From the NCBI GenBank assembly GCA_022819605.1, contig JAJEGW010000056.1, forward strand, positions 1 through 56,211: DNA of 56,211 bases, written 5' to 3'. The position numbers were made by a program, and so were the translations under genes. Position 1 is the stretch's first letter. Each line of letters opens with the position of its first letter. The notes beneath the pieces were generated by a model, which saw only the letters and a list, made by a program, of their open reading frames with translations, did no database searches and was not told where the DNA came from. This document shows positions 1-9,072 of the stretch, piece after piece. This DNA is from Silicimonas sp. (GTDB taxonomy: Bacteria; Pseudomonadota; Alphaproteobacteria; Rhodobacterales; Rhodobacteraceae).

Positions 1-54
1 GTCGCCCTCGGCAGGCGTCAGGTCGAAGTCGAAATCCGCGTCGAGGACGGTCAT
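1..54 (-). CDS. 5' fragment of a small ORF of the IS-like element (tnpA candidate)
   Basis: ATG at 54-52 on the minus strand opens a frame beginning MTVLDADFDFDLTPAEGD that runs off the contig. It starts 85 bases inside the element tip, where the first ORF (tnpA) of IS66-family elements usually starts. Only 18 codons are visible, so identity cannot be shown from the protein itself. An identical start is at 56157 in the opposite direction. Confidence 0.4.
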   Translation of the reverse strand, partial: MTVLDADFDFDLTPAEGD

Positions 55-139
55 GCGCCAGACGTTAGCGCATGCGCGAAATTGTTACCAGCGAAAAATG
101 CGCCCGACGGCTGCCATCACTCTAGGACCGAACGCTTAC
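1..139 (-). mobile_element. End of an IS66-like insertion sequence, left copy
   Basis: Positions 1-139 are the exact reverse complement of 56072-56210. The inner boundary at 139 reads, on the minus strand, GTAAGCGTTCGG, and the element continues outward off the contig. IS66-family terminal repeats are known to begin with GTAAGCG, and a small first ORF (tnpA) starts within about 100 bases of that end; both are seen here. Only about 140 bases are present, so the family call rests on the tip and the layout. The alternative is an assembly fold-back that duplicated one contig end in inverted orientation. Confidence 0.6.
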
Positions 140-403
140 GAACCTATCAGCAATTGCAATGCACCGAAAAGCAACATCAGCAGTTGCCAATCCTGGTACC
201 TGCTCCCTGACCGCTGTTCCGGGCGCACGGCAATGCTTTGCGGTGTCGTCCGTGCCCGCCTGCAGCGTGTCCAAGATCCGCATGCGAGTCGCGATGGCAG
301 GCCACCGGCCGTCCCGCCAGGCCCAGGCGTTCGGCGCGGACCGGGCTTCCTTGATCGCGACGGGCGAAGCCGCACGACCGCAAAATCGCGGGACACGCAC
401 GTC
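140..403. other. Intergenic stretch without a recognisable gene
   Basis: This stretch lies between the IS-like end and the promoter-like site of the first LysR gene. Both strands have open frames, but none has a start with a ribosome-binding site or a recognisable domain. A minus-strand frame around 250-400 has protein-like composition and could be a remnant of a gene broken by the insertion; I cannot identify it. Confidence 0.5.
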
Positions 404-436
404 TTGACAAGGGCAGCGCTGATCGTGAAATACAAA
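404..436 (+). promoter_or_regulatory. Candidate promoter of the first LysR gene
   Basis: A perfect TTGACA at 404-409 is followed by an AT-rich GAAATACAAA stretch at 427-436. The spacing is 17 bases if GAAATA is taken as the -10. It lies 30-60 bases before the LysR start at 465. The -10 match is poor, so this is a suggestion only. Confidence 0.3.
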
Positions 437-464
437 TTTATGCAGAATTAATACCAATCCTGTT

Positions 465-1409
465 ATGCTCAGAAACCTTGACGGACCCCTGCCCAGAATG
501 AATGCCCTGCGCGCCTTCGAGGCCGCGGCGCGCCACGAGAGCATTGCCCGCGCCGCCAAGGAGCTGGGACTCAGGCAGTCCGCCGTCAGCCGCCTTGTCG
601 CGAACCTGGAGCGCGAAATCGGAATCCGGCTGTTCGCGCGCACCGGCCGCGCTGTCAGCCTCACGCCAGCTGGAGATGCCTACCATCGCGGAGTCGCCGT
701 CGGCCTGGAGCGCATCGCCGCGGCCAGAGACTTGGTCTCAGACCTCGCGAAGGACGGGCGGGTGACGATCGCCTGCGGGGGCTCCACCTCGGAGATGTTC
801 CTCAGGCCGAGGCTGAGGCACCTGCAGCACGGCCTCGGCGAGGACGCGACCGTCCGTCTCCTGCATTGCGAGGACGACTACCTGAACCTCCCGAACGTGA
901 CGAACGCCGACAGGATCGACCTCGTCGCGAGCTACCGTGACGTCGACGGCGTGCCCGACGACGAGGTGGCGGTCTTTCCCGAGGCGATGGTGCCGGTGTG
1001 CTCGCGCGGGTTCGCTTCCGACCATGCGGACGTGCTGAGAGGGCCGGTGGCGAATTGGGGGGCGCTGCCGTTTCTCCGCTTCGCGCGGCCGTCCCTCGGC
1101 TGGGCGACCTGGGACGACTGGTTCGAAACGGTCGGGCGTCCGAAGCCCCCGCCCCACTACGAAAATTACGACGACTACGCGTACATGATCGGCGAGGCCG
1201 TCACAGGGCAGGGTCTTGCGCTCGGCTGGCGGAACTTCATCGACCGCCTGCTCGACAACGGATCGCTGGTCGTGGCCGCAGGTGAATTTCTTGAGACCGA
1301 CCGGCCATTTGCCGTCAGGCTCACCGAGCATGGCCGCGGACGCCCAGCCGCCCGCCAGTGTCTTGCCGCGTTCCGCGCCCTGGCGGGCGGCGGACCGCGC
1401 ACGGCTTGA
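465..1409 (+). CDS. LysR-family transcriptional regulator (tandem copy 1)
   Basis: This 314-residue protein has the usual LysR length. An N-terminal winged helix-turn-helix occupies about residues 12-70, with the recognition segment LRQSAVSRLVANLE, and a substrate-binding-type effector domain follows. The region looks GcvA-like, with a WATWDDWFETVGRP stretch in the second half. ATG at 465 is used; MNALRAFEA at 498 is a possible later start. It is followed 58 bases later by a clear paralogue with the same architecture and closely similar helix-turn-helix and WATW motifs, so the pair arose by tandem duplication. The target genes are not evident. A LysR regulator normally controls a neighbouring divergent gene, but here that side is cut by the IS-like end. 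Confidence 0.9.
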   Translation: MLRNLDGPLPRMNALRAFEAAARHESIARAAKELGLRQSAVSRLVANLEREIGIRLFARTGRAVSLTPAGDAYHRGVAVGLERIAAARDLVSDLAKDGRVTIACGGSTSEMFLRPRLRHLQHGLGEDATVRLLHCEDDYLNLPNVTNADRIDLVASYRDVDGVPDDEVAVFPEAMVPVCSRGFASDHADVLRGPVANWGALPFLRFARPSLGWATWDDWFETVGRPKPPPHYENYDDYAYMIGEAVTGQGLALGWRNFIDRLLDNGSLVVAAGEFLETDRPFAVRLTEHGRGRPAARQCLAAFRALAGGGPRTA

Positions 1410-1467
1410 CAACGCCTGCCCCGCCCGCGACATGCAAGACTGTCTGCAAGCCGACGCCGAATCCGCC

Positions 1468-2400
1468 ATGCCGAACAGACCCGACGGATCCCTGCCCCGG
1501 ATGGCTGCCCTTCGCGCATTTGACGCCGTGGTGCGCCATGCGAGCTTCACCCTCGCTGCCGAGGAACTGGGAATCCGGCAGCCCGCCGTCAGTCGCTACA
1601 TCGCGGAACTGGAGCGCGGCCTCGATGCCCGGCTGCTCGAACGCAGAGGCCGCATTGCAAGTCTTACGCCGGCGGGGGAGGCCTACCATCTCGCCGTCGT
1701 CCTCGGCATGGACCGCATCGCCGCGGCCGCGCGCGCAGCGGAGAGCCTTGCGGAGGACCGGCAAGTGACCGTCGCCTGTTCCCACGAGGCGTCTCATTTT
1801 CTGGTCATGCCGCACTACGCAGACCTGCGCCACGCGCTCGGCGAGGACATCGGCATCCGCGTGCTGACCTGCCATCACTCCGTCCGGGACCTGCCCACCG
1901 ACCCGACCGCCGACATACGGCTGACCTGGGACCCGGCAGGCACCAGGTCGGAGGACCGCGCGGTGATTTTCGGTGAGGAGGTGAGGCCGGTCTGCTCGCC
2001 CGCATACGCCGCCGCGCACGCGGAGACCCTTGCCGGTCCCGCCGCTGGCTGGAGCGAGCTGACGCTCCTTGATCTGATGCAGACCAATGCGGGATGGGCG
2101 ACCTGGGAGGACTGGTTCTCGGTCACCGGACGGCCGGACTGGCCGCCGCGCCGCATCGAATTCGGCAGCTACGTCGATGTGCTGGAAGCCGCCGTCGCCG
2201 GTCGCGGAGTCGCGCTCGGCTGGCGCCATTTCGTCGAACGGTTCCTGGAGGTCGGCACGCTGGTCGCGCTCGGCGACAGGTTCGTCGGTTTCGACCGCAC
2301 CTTTTGCGGCGTGCTCACCGAAAGGGGGCGCCGCAAGCCGCTCGCGCGACGCTGCCTCGATTTCCTCGCAGACGGGATCGCCGATGCGGCACACGCCTGA
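1468..2400 (+). CDS. LysR-family transcriptional regulator (tandem copy 2)
   Basis: This 310-residue protein is a paralogue of the preceding gene. The N-terminal helix-turn-helix is at about residues 12-70, with the segment IRQPAVSRYIAELE, and the effector-binding domain contains WATWEDWFSVTGRP. The open frame extends upstream into the end of copy 1, but ATG at 1468 gives a start MPNRPDGSLPRMAALRAFD that lines up with copy 1, so it was chosen. A TTGACA at 1406-1411 overlaps the stop of copy 1 and may provide a separate promoter, though the -10 is weak. The ligand and targets are unknown. Confidence 0.88.
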   Translation: MPNRPDGSLPRMAALRAFDAVVRHASFTLAAEELGIRQPAVSRYIAELERGLDARLLERRGRIASLTPAGEAYHLAVVLGMDRIAAAARAAESLAEDRQVTVACSHEASHFLVMPHYADLRHALGEDIGIRVLTCHHSVRDLPTDPTADIRLTWDPAGTRSEDRAVIFGEEVRPVCSPAYAAAHAETLAGPAAGWSELTLLDLMQTNAGWATWEDWFSVTGRPDWPPRRIEFGSYVDVLEAAVAGRGVALGWRHFVERFLEVGTLVALGDRFVGFDRTFCGVLTERGRRKPLARRCLDFLADGIADAAHA

Positions 2401-2613
2401 GGGCCGGTCCAGAGCCCCGGTGCCCCCATCCTGAGAGCGCCGCTTCCCGAGTCTCATGAGCCCAATTTCGGCAAGTTTCCGCCCAATTTGGCCTGTCGCG
2501 GGTCCCGTAACGTGATCGACTCCAAACGAGCACGGTGCGGGCCTTGACACGACGCGTGCCGTTAAGGGATGAATCCTTGACCCCTTTTCCTGCGAAAGGA
2601 GGGACGACTCCAC

Positions 2614-3933
2614 GTGAATCTGTTTGCCACGACATTCCGGTCAACGCTCGCACGCGCCTTTCCAGAGAAAACGCTTTTCCTTCGATCGGATGGCGAAACA
2701 AGGTTCATTCGGCTCACGCCCTTCGTCCAAGTCGCCGGAATTTCCGGCTGCGCGCTGGTCCTCTGCTGGACAATCGTGTCGTCTGCCATGGTGGTGATGC
2801 ACGGTTTCGGTTCCGGCACTCTCTACGAACAGGCGCTCCGCGATCAGGCCATTTATGAATCGCGCCTCAACAAGCTGGCGGTCGAGCGCAATGTGCGCGC
2901 CAAGGAGGCGGCCGACGCCTACGAACGACTTGCCGCTGCCCTGGAAGAGATATCGACGATCCAGGCCCAGCTGCTCCGTTCCGAAGATCGCCGCCGCGAA
3001 CTGGAGGCCGGAGTCGACGTGATGGCCGGCACGCTTCGCAAGTCAATGAATGAGCGTGACGAAGCGCGCTCGCAATCCGAAGCCTTGCTTGCCAAGCTGA
3101 ACGATAACGCCAAGGGGCTTGGTGCCGAGACTACAGAAGAAGAGCTTGCCGCAACACTTGGATTCCTGACTGCAGCGCTGGCCGGCGTTGCGCAGGAAAG
3201 GGACGAATTGCAAAGAACCTTTGACGCGGCGGAGGATCGCCTCGACGAGGTCGCGTTCGAGAAAAGACTCGAGGTCGAACGAAACGAACGGGTTTTCCGC
3301 CAGATCGAAGATGCCATCGAGACCTCGCTGGCGCCAATCAAGGACATGTTCGCTGCAGTCGGCCTGCCCACCGACAGCATCATCGAGCAAGTGCGCCGGC
3401 GATATTCCGGCCAAGGCGGCCTGCTGTCGCCGGTGGTCCTTTCGACGTCCGGCGAAACCGAGGAAGATCCCCAATTGCTCCGAGCCGGTGAAGTCCTGGA
3501 ACAGCTTCGTGAAGCCGAACTCTTTCGAGTCGCCGTGCAGAGCTTGCCCTTCGGCTATCCAATTCGAGGCGTACATCGTTCGACCAGCGGCTTCGGAATG
3601 CGTTGGGGCAAAATGCACCGGGGCCATGACTGGGCGGGACCGACCGGAACCCCGATTCTTGCAACCGGGGACGGCGTCGTGACCTTTGCGAGACGGCATA
3701 CAGGGTACGGAAAGATGATCAAAATCAAGCACGATTTCGGCTTCGAGACCCGATATGCACATCTTTCGAGATTCCGGGTGAAAGAAGGGCAAAGAGTCTC
3801 GCGCGGAGAGAGAATCGGTGATATGGGGAACACTGGAAACTCGACGGGGACCCATCTGCACTACGAAATCCGCACGCATGGGAAAGCGATCAACCCACTG
3901 ATTTACATCAAGGCAGCGAGAGATGTTTTCTAA
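2614..3933 (+). CDS. M23 (LytM-type) peptidase with N-terminal membrane and coiled-coil region
   Basis: This 439-residue predicted cell-wall endopeptidase of the type that cleaves peptidoglycan cross-bridges. It starts at GTG 2614, fixed by the strong site AAAGGAGGG at 2595-2603. Residues 37-60 form one membrane segment. A long coiled-coil (about 85-230) follows, and together they match the DUF5930-type N-terminus known from Rhodobacteraceae M23 proteins. The peptidase domain fills about 310-435. Metal ligands are visible as H335 and D339 (HRGHD) and H414/H416 (HLHYE), so it should be active rather than a degenerate LytM activator. The bactofilin gene starts inside its last codons, an 11-base overlap. 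M23-bactofilin pairs are known in cell-shape control, where the bactofilin scaffold positions the hydrolase. Confidence 0.9.
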   Translation: MNLFATTFRSTLARAFPEKTLFLRSDGETRFIRLTPFVQVAGISGCALVLCWTIVSSAMVVMHGFGSGTLYEQALRDQAIYESRLNKLAVERNVRAKEAADAYERLAAALEEISTIQAQLLRSEDRRRELEAGVDVMAGTLRKSMNERDEARSQSEALLAKLNDNAKGLGAETTEEELAATLGFLTAALAGVAQERDELQRTFDAAEDRLDEVAFEKRLEVERNERVFRQIEDAIETSLAPIKDMFAAVGLPTDSIIEQVRRRYSGQGGLLSPVVLSTSGETEEDPQLLRAGEVLEQLREAELFRVAVQSLPFGYPIRGVHRSTSGFGMRWGKMHRGHDWAGPTGTPILATGDGVVTFARRHTGYGKMIKIKHDFGFETRYAHLSRFRVKEGQRVSRGERIGDMGNTGNSTGTHLHYEIRTHGKAINPLIYIKAARDVF

Positions 3934-4468
3934 GAGCAAGACAAACGAACCCGACGCAAAACCGAATCCCGGCGAGGCTTTCAAGTCCAGCGCCGGCGAA
4001 GACGTTCCGACCGTAAGCGAGGTGCCTGCACGTTCCACGAAGGCCAAGCCGCCACCCTCGGTGCTGGCATCCGACCTCAAGGTCATCGGCAACATCAAGA
4101 CATCCGGCGACATCAACATCGAAGGCGAGGTGGAGGGCAACATTCACGCTCATCTCCTCACCGTCGGGGAAAGCGCGACCATCAAGGGCGAATGCAACGC
4201 TGACGATGTGGTCGTGCATGGACGTGTCATCGGCAAGGTGCGAGGACTCAAGGTACGTCTCACTTCCAACGCGCGCGTCGAGGGCGACATCATCCACAAG
4301 ACGATTGCAATCGAGTCTGGTGCGCATTTTGACGGATCGGTTCAGCGGCAAAAGGATCCGCCCAGCGTCAAGCCCGGCAACAATGCACCCAAGCCTTCTG
4401 GATCGCCGCAGCCTGGAACCCAGACGCAGCCCGGGACCCAGGCGCAGCCCGCATCGATCAAGACCTGA
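3923..4468 (+). CDS. Bactofilin (polymer-forming cytoskeletal protein)
   Basis: This 181-residue protein has a central bactofilin domain at about residues 45-130 with regular beta-helix spacing: LKVIGNIKTSGDINIEGEVE, then GNIHAHLLTVGESATIKGE and further turns. Low-complexity tails flank it; the C-terminal tail is rich in Pro, Gln and Thr with a repeated PGTQ unit. Bactofilins self-assemble into filaments at the inner membrane without nucleotide. The gene overlaps the M23 peptidase gene by 11 bases, so the two are translationally coupled and probably act together in local wall remodelling. The fold call is secure; the specific role is inferred from the pairing. Confidence 0.9.
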   Translation: MFSKSKTNEPDAKPNPGEAFKSSAGEDVPTVSEVPARSTKAKPPPSVLASDLKVIGNIKTSGDINIEGEVEGNIHAHLLTVGESATIKGECNADDVVVHGRVIGKVRGLKVRLTSNARVEGDIIHKTIAIESGAHFDGSVQRQKDPPSVKPGNNAPKPSGSPQPGTQTQPGTQAQPASIKT

Positions 4469-4666
4469 ACCGCATGCAATTGAACCGGGGGGCCGTGACT
4501 GCGGCACCCTGGTTCTTCATGCGCATCCGCCACAGTCAGCCTTTGAATCAGGCAATTCCCGGACCCGCCCCGGTGGCGCCCGATGTCCGCACGGCTAGGC
4601 CGGGAACTTGTCAATCGAGAACAGGACAAGCAATGTGGCGGCAGCGTTCGAAGAAAGGCATTTGAC

Positions 4667-7657
4667 ATGCCGCGTCAGGATTCGACGATCATCGACTCAA
4701 CCGACGACGTTTCCCTTGCAGGAATTTGCAGGCCGATAAGGTCCGTGCCAGACGAAATCGCGGGGGAGGTTCTGAACGATCTTCGCGAAGCCGGATCCGG
4801 CCATCCCGAGCTGATCGCGTTCCTGAACAGGGAGTCGCGGAACCGGGACCTTCTTTTGGCCTCGATTGCACTTTCGCCGCATCTTCGCAGCATCGCGACC
4901 ACTCACCCGGAATGCATCCTGCCGACGTTTTTCGAAGCGCCGGACGAGTTGCTTGATCGCTTGGTCGAGGATGCAAGGGAAGCGTGGCGAACCCACCCTT
5001 CCGAAGCGGACCTCATGCAGCGCCTGCGCGAACTCAAGCGCCAGCTTGCCTTCTCGCTGGCGCTCTATGACCTCAGGCGGATCCTCGAAACACGACGGGT
5101 CACCTCCTGGCTCAGCGCCTTCGCGCGAGCTGCAACATCGTCGGCGGTCAATCAAGTGCTGAAGGCCGCGCACAATTCCGGCAAGCTGGTCCTGAACAAC
5201 GAAGAGGAGCCAAGCAGGTCGTCGGGGCTTGCCGTCATCGGCATGGGCAAGCTCGGTTCGGGCGAACTGAACTATTCCTCCGACATCGATCTCGTCGTGA
5301 TCTACGACCTGAAGGCGGGAATCGTGAGGGATGAAGGAGAGGCTACGCGCATCTTCTCCCGCATGATCCGCCGTCTCATCAAGATCATGCAGGAACGCAC
5401 TGGAGACGGTTACGTCTTCCGGACCGACCTGCGCCTTCGGCCGGATCCCGGCTCCACGGCGCTTGCCCTGCCTTACGAAATTGCGATGCGCTACTACGAA
5501 GACAGAGGCCAGACCTGGGAGCGCGCTGCCTACATCAAGGCTGGCGTCGTGGCCGGCGATCTGCAGACCGGCAGCGCCTTTTGCCAGGAAATGACACCGT
5601 TCATTTTCCGCAAATACCTCGACTACGTTGCCATTGCGGACATCCATTCGATCAAGCGGCAGATCCATGCGCACAAGGGATTCGGCGAAATCACCGTGCT
5701 TGGTCACAACGTCAAGCTAGGACGGGGCGGCATCCGGGAGATCGAGTTTTTTGCCCAGACCCAGCAACTGATAGCAGGCGGACGCATGCCGGCGCTTCGC
5801 ACGCGTCCCACGGAGAGGACGCTCGCGGCGCTGGCCGAAGAAGGATGGATCGACCGCAAGACCGAGATCCTGCTCCGGGACGCCTACTGGTTCCTGCGCG
5901 ATGTCGAGCACCGGATCCAGATGCGCCGCGACGAACAGACGCACTTGCTGCCCGACAACGACGAAGAGCTCGGCGAACTTGCCCTGATGATGGGATTTGA
6001 GAGCGCCGAAGCCTTTGCCGACACGTTCCGGGAAACGCTGGAACTGGTCGAGAGCCACTATGACCGGCTCTTCGAACAGGACAAGGAACACCCCGTCGAG
6101 GAGGGCAGCTTTGTCTTCGCCGGCGACGACGACGATCCGGACACTCTTGAAACGCTTGACAGGATGGGGTTCAAGCGCCCGTCCGAAGTGTCCTCAATTG
6201 TCCGAACGTGGCAATCCGGGCGCTATCGTGCAACCCAGACCGACGCGGCTCGCCATCGCCTTCTCGACCTCATGCCTCGGCTTCTGCAGACATTTGCCGA
6301 TACCGGGCAACCTGACGAGACGCTCGTGAAGTTTGACACGTTTCTCTCGGGATTGCCGGCTGGCATTCAGCTGTTCTCCGTCCTCGGCAGCAATTCCGGT
6401 CTGATGTCTCTGCTGGTGAACATCCTCGGAGCGGCCCCTAAGCTCGCTGCGGTCATAAGCCGCAAGCCGAACATTTTCGATGGCATGCTGGATCCGGCAT
6501 TGCTGTCGGAACTGCCGGTGCGCCGCGTGCTGTCAGACCGCCTTGACGCCTTCCTCAGCGGAGAGTTCGCCCACGAGGAAATTCTCAACCGCCTGCGCAT
6601 CTTCGCCGCCGAGCAGAAATTCCTCGTCGGCGTGCGGCTCCTGACCGGCGCGATCAGTGGCGAGCGCGCGGCTTGGGCATTTACGGACATTGCCGATCTG
6701 ACGATGCAGGCCGCGCTCGCTGCAGTCACTCGGGAAATGGAGGCCGCACATGGTCGCGTCGCTGGCGGCAAAGCGACGATCGTCGGCTTCGGAAAACTCG
6801 GCAGCCTGGAGATGACGGCAGATTCCGACGTCGACATCATCCTGCTCTACACGCACGACCCCGACTGCTCGGAATCCGATGGCGGCAATCCGATCGACCC
6901 GGTTCGCTACTACACCCGGCTGACGCGACGCCTGATCGCCGCCCTGTCCGCCCCGACCGCAGAGGGCGTGCTCTACGAGGTTGACATGCGCCTTCGGCCC
7001 TCCGGCAACAAGGGCCCGGTCGCTACCAACATCAGGGCCTTCAGCAGGTACCAGCGCGAGGAGGCATGGACTTGGGAACACATGGCGCTGACGCGCGCGC
7101 GCGTCGTTGCCGGCGACCAGACGCTTGCCCTTGACGTCTGGGAAGTGCTTGACGACGTTCTCTTCACCGCCCGAGACGTGAAGAAGTCCGCAAAGAACAT
7201 GTCGGAGATGCGGCAGCGCATCGCGGACGAGAAGCCTCCTTCGAATGTCTGGGACCTGAAGCTTGTCCCGGGCGGCCTGATCGACATCGAGTTCATTGCA
7301 CAGTTCCTGCGGCTGCATGCCGGGCATGTTCTTGACGACGTCCCGGCACCGGGAGCCGAAACTCGGTCGACGCTCGAAGCGCTTGGACCGGTGATGATCG
7401 GCGCGAACGAGACGGCGACACTCGTCGCTGCCCTGCATCTCTATACCCAGATCCAGCAAGTCATTCGCCTTTGTCTCGAGGAACGGTTCGACCCGGAAAC
7501 CGCGCCCCGCGCGTTCCGGGAACTGATGCTCGGATGTGTCGACTTTCCGGACTTCGACACGCTTGTGGCTCATATGGAGGTAACCGCAAAGGCGGTGAGA
7601 GAAGTGTTCACGCGCACGATCGTGGAAGGGAAGCTGTGCGTCGAAATGGATGGGTGA
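4667..7657 (+). CDS. glnE: Bifunctional glutamine synthetase adenylyltransferase/deadenylyltransferase
   Basis: This 996-residue protein has the full GlnE length. It adenylylates glutamine synthetase when nitrogen is plentiful and removes AMP when nitrogen is short, under control of PII. Two nucleotidyltransferase domains are visible. The N-terminal deadenylylating one has GMGKLGSGELNYSSDIDL at about 192-209. The C-terminal adenylylating one has GFGKLGSLEMTADSDVDI at about 707-724. Each is followed by a helical GlnE-type region. The frame is open further upstream, but ATG at 4667, preceded by AAGAAAGG, gives the expected N-terminus. An ammonium transporter gene lies 12 kb away, but no glnK is in the window. 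It stands alone after the bactofilin gene with a 198-base gap. Confidence 0.96.
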   Translation: MPRQDSTIIDSTDDVSLAGICRPIRSVPDEIAGEVLNDLREAGSGHPELIAFLNRESRNRDLLLASIALSPHLRSIATTHPECILPTFFEAPDELLDRLVEDAREAWRTHPSEADLMQRLRELKRQLAFSLALYDLRRILETRRVTSWLSAFARAATSSAVNQVLKAAHNSGKLVLNNEEEPSRSSGLAVIGMGKLGSGELNYSSDIDLVVIYDLKAGIVRDEGEATRIFSRMIRRLIKIMQERTGDGYVFRTDLRLRPDPGSTALALPYEIAMRYYEDRGQTWERAAYIKAGVVAGDLQTGSAFCQEMTPFIFRKYLDYVAIADIHSIKRQIHAHKGFGEITVLGHNVKLGRGGIREIEFFAQTQQLIAGGRMPALRTRPTERTLAALAEEGWIDRKTEILLRDAYWFLRDVEHRIQMRRDEQTHLLPDNDEELGELALMMGFESAEAFADTFRETLELVESHYDRLFEQDKEHPVEEGSFVFAGDDDDPDTLETLDRMGFKRPSEVSSIVRTWQSGRYRATQTDAARHRLLDLMPRLLQTFADTGQPDETLVKFDTFLSGLPAGIQLFSVLGSNSGLMSLLVNILGAAPKLAAVISRKPNIFDGMLDPALLSELPVRRVLSDRLDAFLSGEFAHEEILNRLRIFAAEQKFLVGVRLLTGAISGERAAWAFTDIADLTMQAALAAVTREMEAAHGRVAGGKATIVGFGKLGSLEMTADSDVDIILLYTHDPDCSESDGGNPIDPVRYYTRLTRRLIAALSAPTAEGVLYEVDMRLRPSGNKGPVATNIRAFSRYQREEAWTWEHMALTRARVVAGDQTLALDVWEVLDDVLFTARDVKKSAKNMSEMRQRIADEKPPSNVWDLKLVPGGLIDIEFIAQFLRLHAGHVLDDVPAPGAETRSTLEALGPVMIGANETATLVAALHLYTQIQQVIRLCLEERFDPETAPRAFRELMLGCVDFPDFDTLVAHMEVTAKAVREVFTRTIVEGKLCVEMDG

Positions 7658-7695
7658 CGCCCGCTTCCGGGACGAACGAACGATCGGAAGGTTCA

Positions 7696-9072
7696 CTACC
7701 TCGTAATGATTTCGGGACCCATGACCGAGTTTGGCAGGAAGGTGCTGAGCCAGGGCACGTAGGTGACCAGGATCAGGAACACTACCAGGACCGCCAGGAA
7801 CGGCAATGCGGCGCGCACGACGGCCATCATCGGCATGCCTGCAACGCCAGACGTCACGAAGAGATTCAGCCCCACGGGCGGAGTGATCATGCCGATTTCC
7901 ATGTTGACCACCATGATGATGCCCAAGTGAATCGGATCGATTCCAAGCTCGACTGCGATCGGGAAGATCAGCGGGGCAACGATCACGAGCAGCCCTGATG
8001 GCTCCATGAACTGCCCGCCGATCAACAGGATGACGTTCACGACGATCAGGAACGCGACAGGCCCGTAGCCAACTTCCAGCATCGCGGCGGCAATGGCCTG
8101 GGGAATCTGTTCGTCGGTCAGCACGTGCTTCAAGAGAAGTGCGTTCGCAATGACGAACAGAAGCGTGATCGTCAGTTTCCCGGCTTCCAGGAGCGTGTGC
8201 CGGGTGTCCGGATGAACGAACGACGTGATCAAGGCCTGTGGCTTGCGATACAGCGGCAGGTTTGCCGCATCCGAGGCCGTCGCGAGCGGGCCCATGTCGC
8301 GATAGACAAAGCAGGCAACAATGAAAGCGTAGACCGCTGCAACCGCGGCGGCCTCGGTTGGCGTGAATACCCCGCCATAGATGCCGCCAAGTATGATGAG
8401 TATGAGAAAAAGGCCCCAGCCGGCCTCACGTCCGCTCTCGAATATTTCCCGAAAGCCCTTCCATTCACCTCGTGGCAGGTTGCGGACCCTGGCTATCACG
8501 TAAATCGTGATCATCAGCATGAGACCTGCGACAATGCCGGGAATGACGCCGGCGAGAAACATCCGTCCCACCGAAACCTCGACCGCCGCTGCGTAGACAA
8601 CCATGACAATGGAGGGCGGAATCAGGATGCCGAGCGTGCCGGCGTTGCAGATGACTCCCGCCGCGAATTCCTTCGAGTATCCAACTTGACGCATGCCGGC
8701 CACCACGATCGTGCCGATCGCGACGACCGTGGCGGGAGAAGACCCCGACAGGGCCGCAAAGAGCATGCAGGCGAAGACGCCGGCGATGGCCAGGCCGCCC
8801 GGCAAGTGCCCGACGCAAGCGACCGAAAACCGGATGATCCGGCGCGCAACGCCACCCGTCGTCATGAAAGCCGATGCCAGAATGAAAAATGGAATCGCAA
8901 GCAGCGTGAAGTGCCCCTCGAAAGCCTCGAAGAGCGTACCCGCCACGGAGGCAAGCGAACTCTCCGAGAAAACCAGAAGGAACAGCGTTGAGGACAGCCC
9001 GAGCGCAACTGCGATCGGAACACCTAGCAAGAGGAGCCCGATCACCGTCGAGAACAGAAGGACGACCTCCAC
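7696..9072 (-). CDS. dctM: TRAP transporter large permease DctM
   Basis: This 458-residue integral membrane protein is the large, substrate-translocating subunit of a tripartite ATP-independent periplasmic transporter, driven by a sodium or proton gradient. The sequence is hydrophobic throughout, with about 11-12 membrane segments and the typical motifs GVPIAVALGLSS near the start and GMITPPVGLNLFV near the end. The frame is open upstream, but GTG at 9072 overlaps the stop of dctQ (TAGTG), which fixes the start. A roughly 40-residue stretch after the sixth segment (KPQALITSF region) marks this as one of the longer DctM variants. Substrate cannot be read from the permease; C4-dicarboxylates and other organic acids are typical for the family. 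Confidence 0.93.
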   Translation of the reverse strand: MEVVLLFSTVIGLLLLGVPIAVALGLSSTLFLLVFSESSLASVAGTLFEAFEGHFTLLAIPFFILASAFMTTGGVARRIIRFSVACVGHLPGGLAIAGVFACMLFAALSGSSPATVVAIGTIVVAGMRQVGYSKEFAAGVICNAGTLGILIPPSIVMVVYAAAVEVSVGRMFLAGVIPGIVAGLMLMITIYVIARVRNLPRGEWKGFREIFESGREAGWGLFLILIILGGIYGGVFTPTEAAAVAAVYAFIVACFVYRDMGPLATASDAANLPLYRKPQALITSFVHPDTRHTLLEAGKLTITLLFVIANALLLKHVLTDEQIPQAIAAAMLEVGYGPVAFLIVVNVILLIGGQFMEPSGLLVIVAPLIFPIAVELGIDPIHLGIIMVVNMEIGMITPPVGLNLFVTSGVAGMPMMAVVRAALPFLAVLVVFLILVTYVPWLSTFLPNSVMGPEIITR

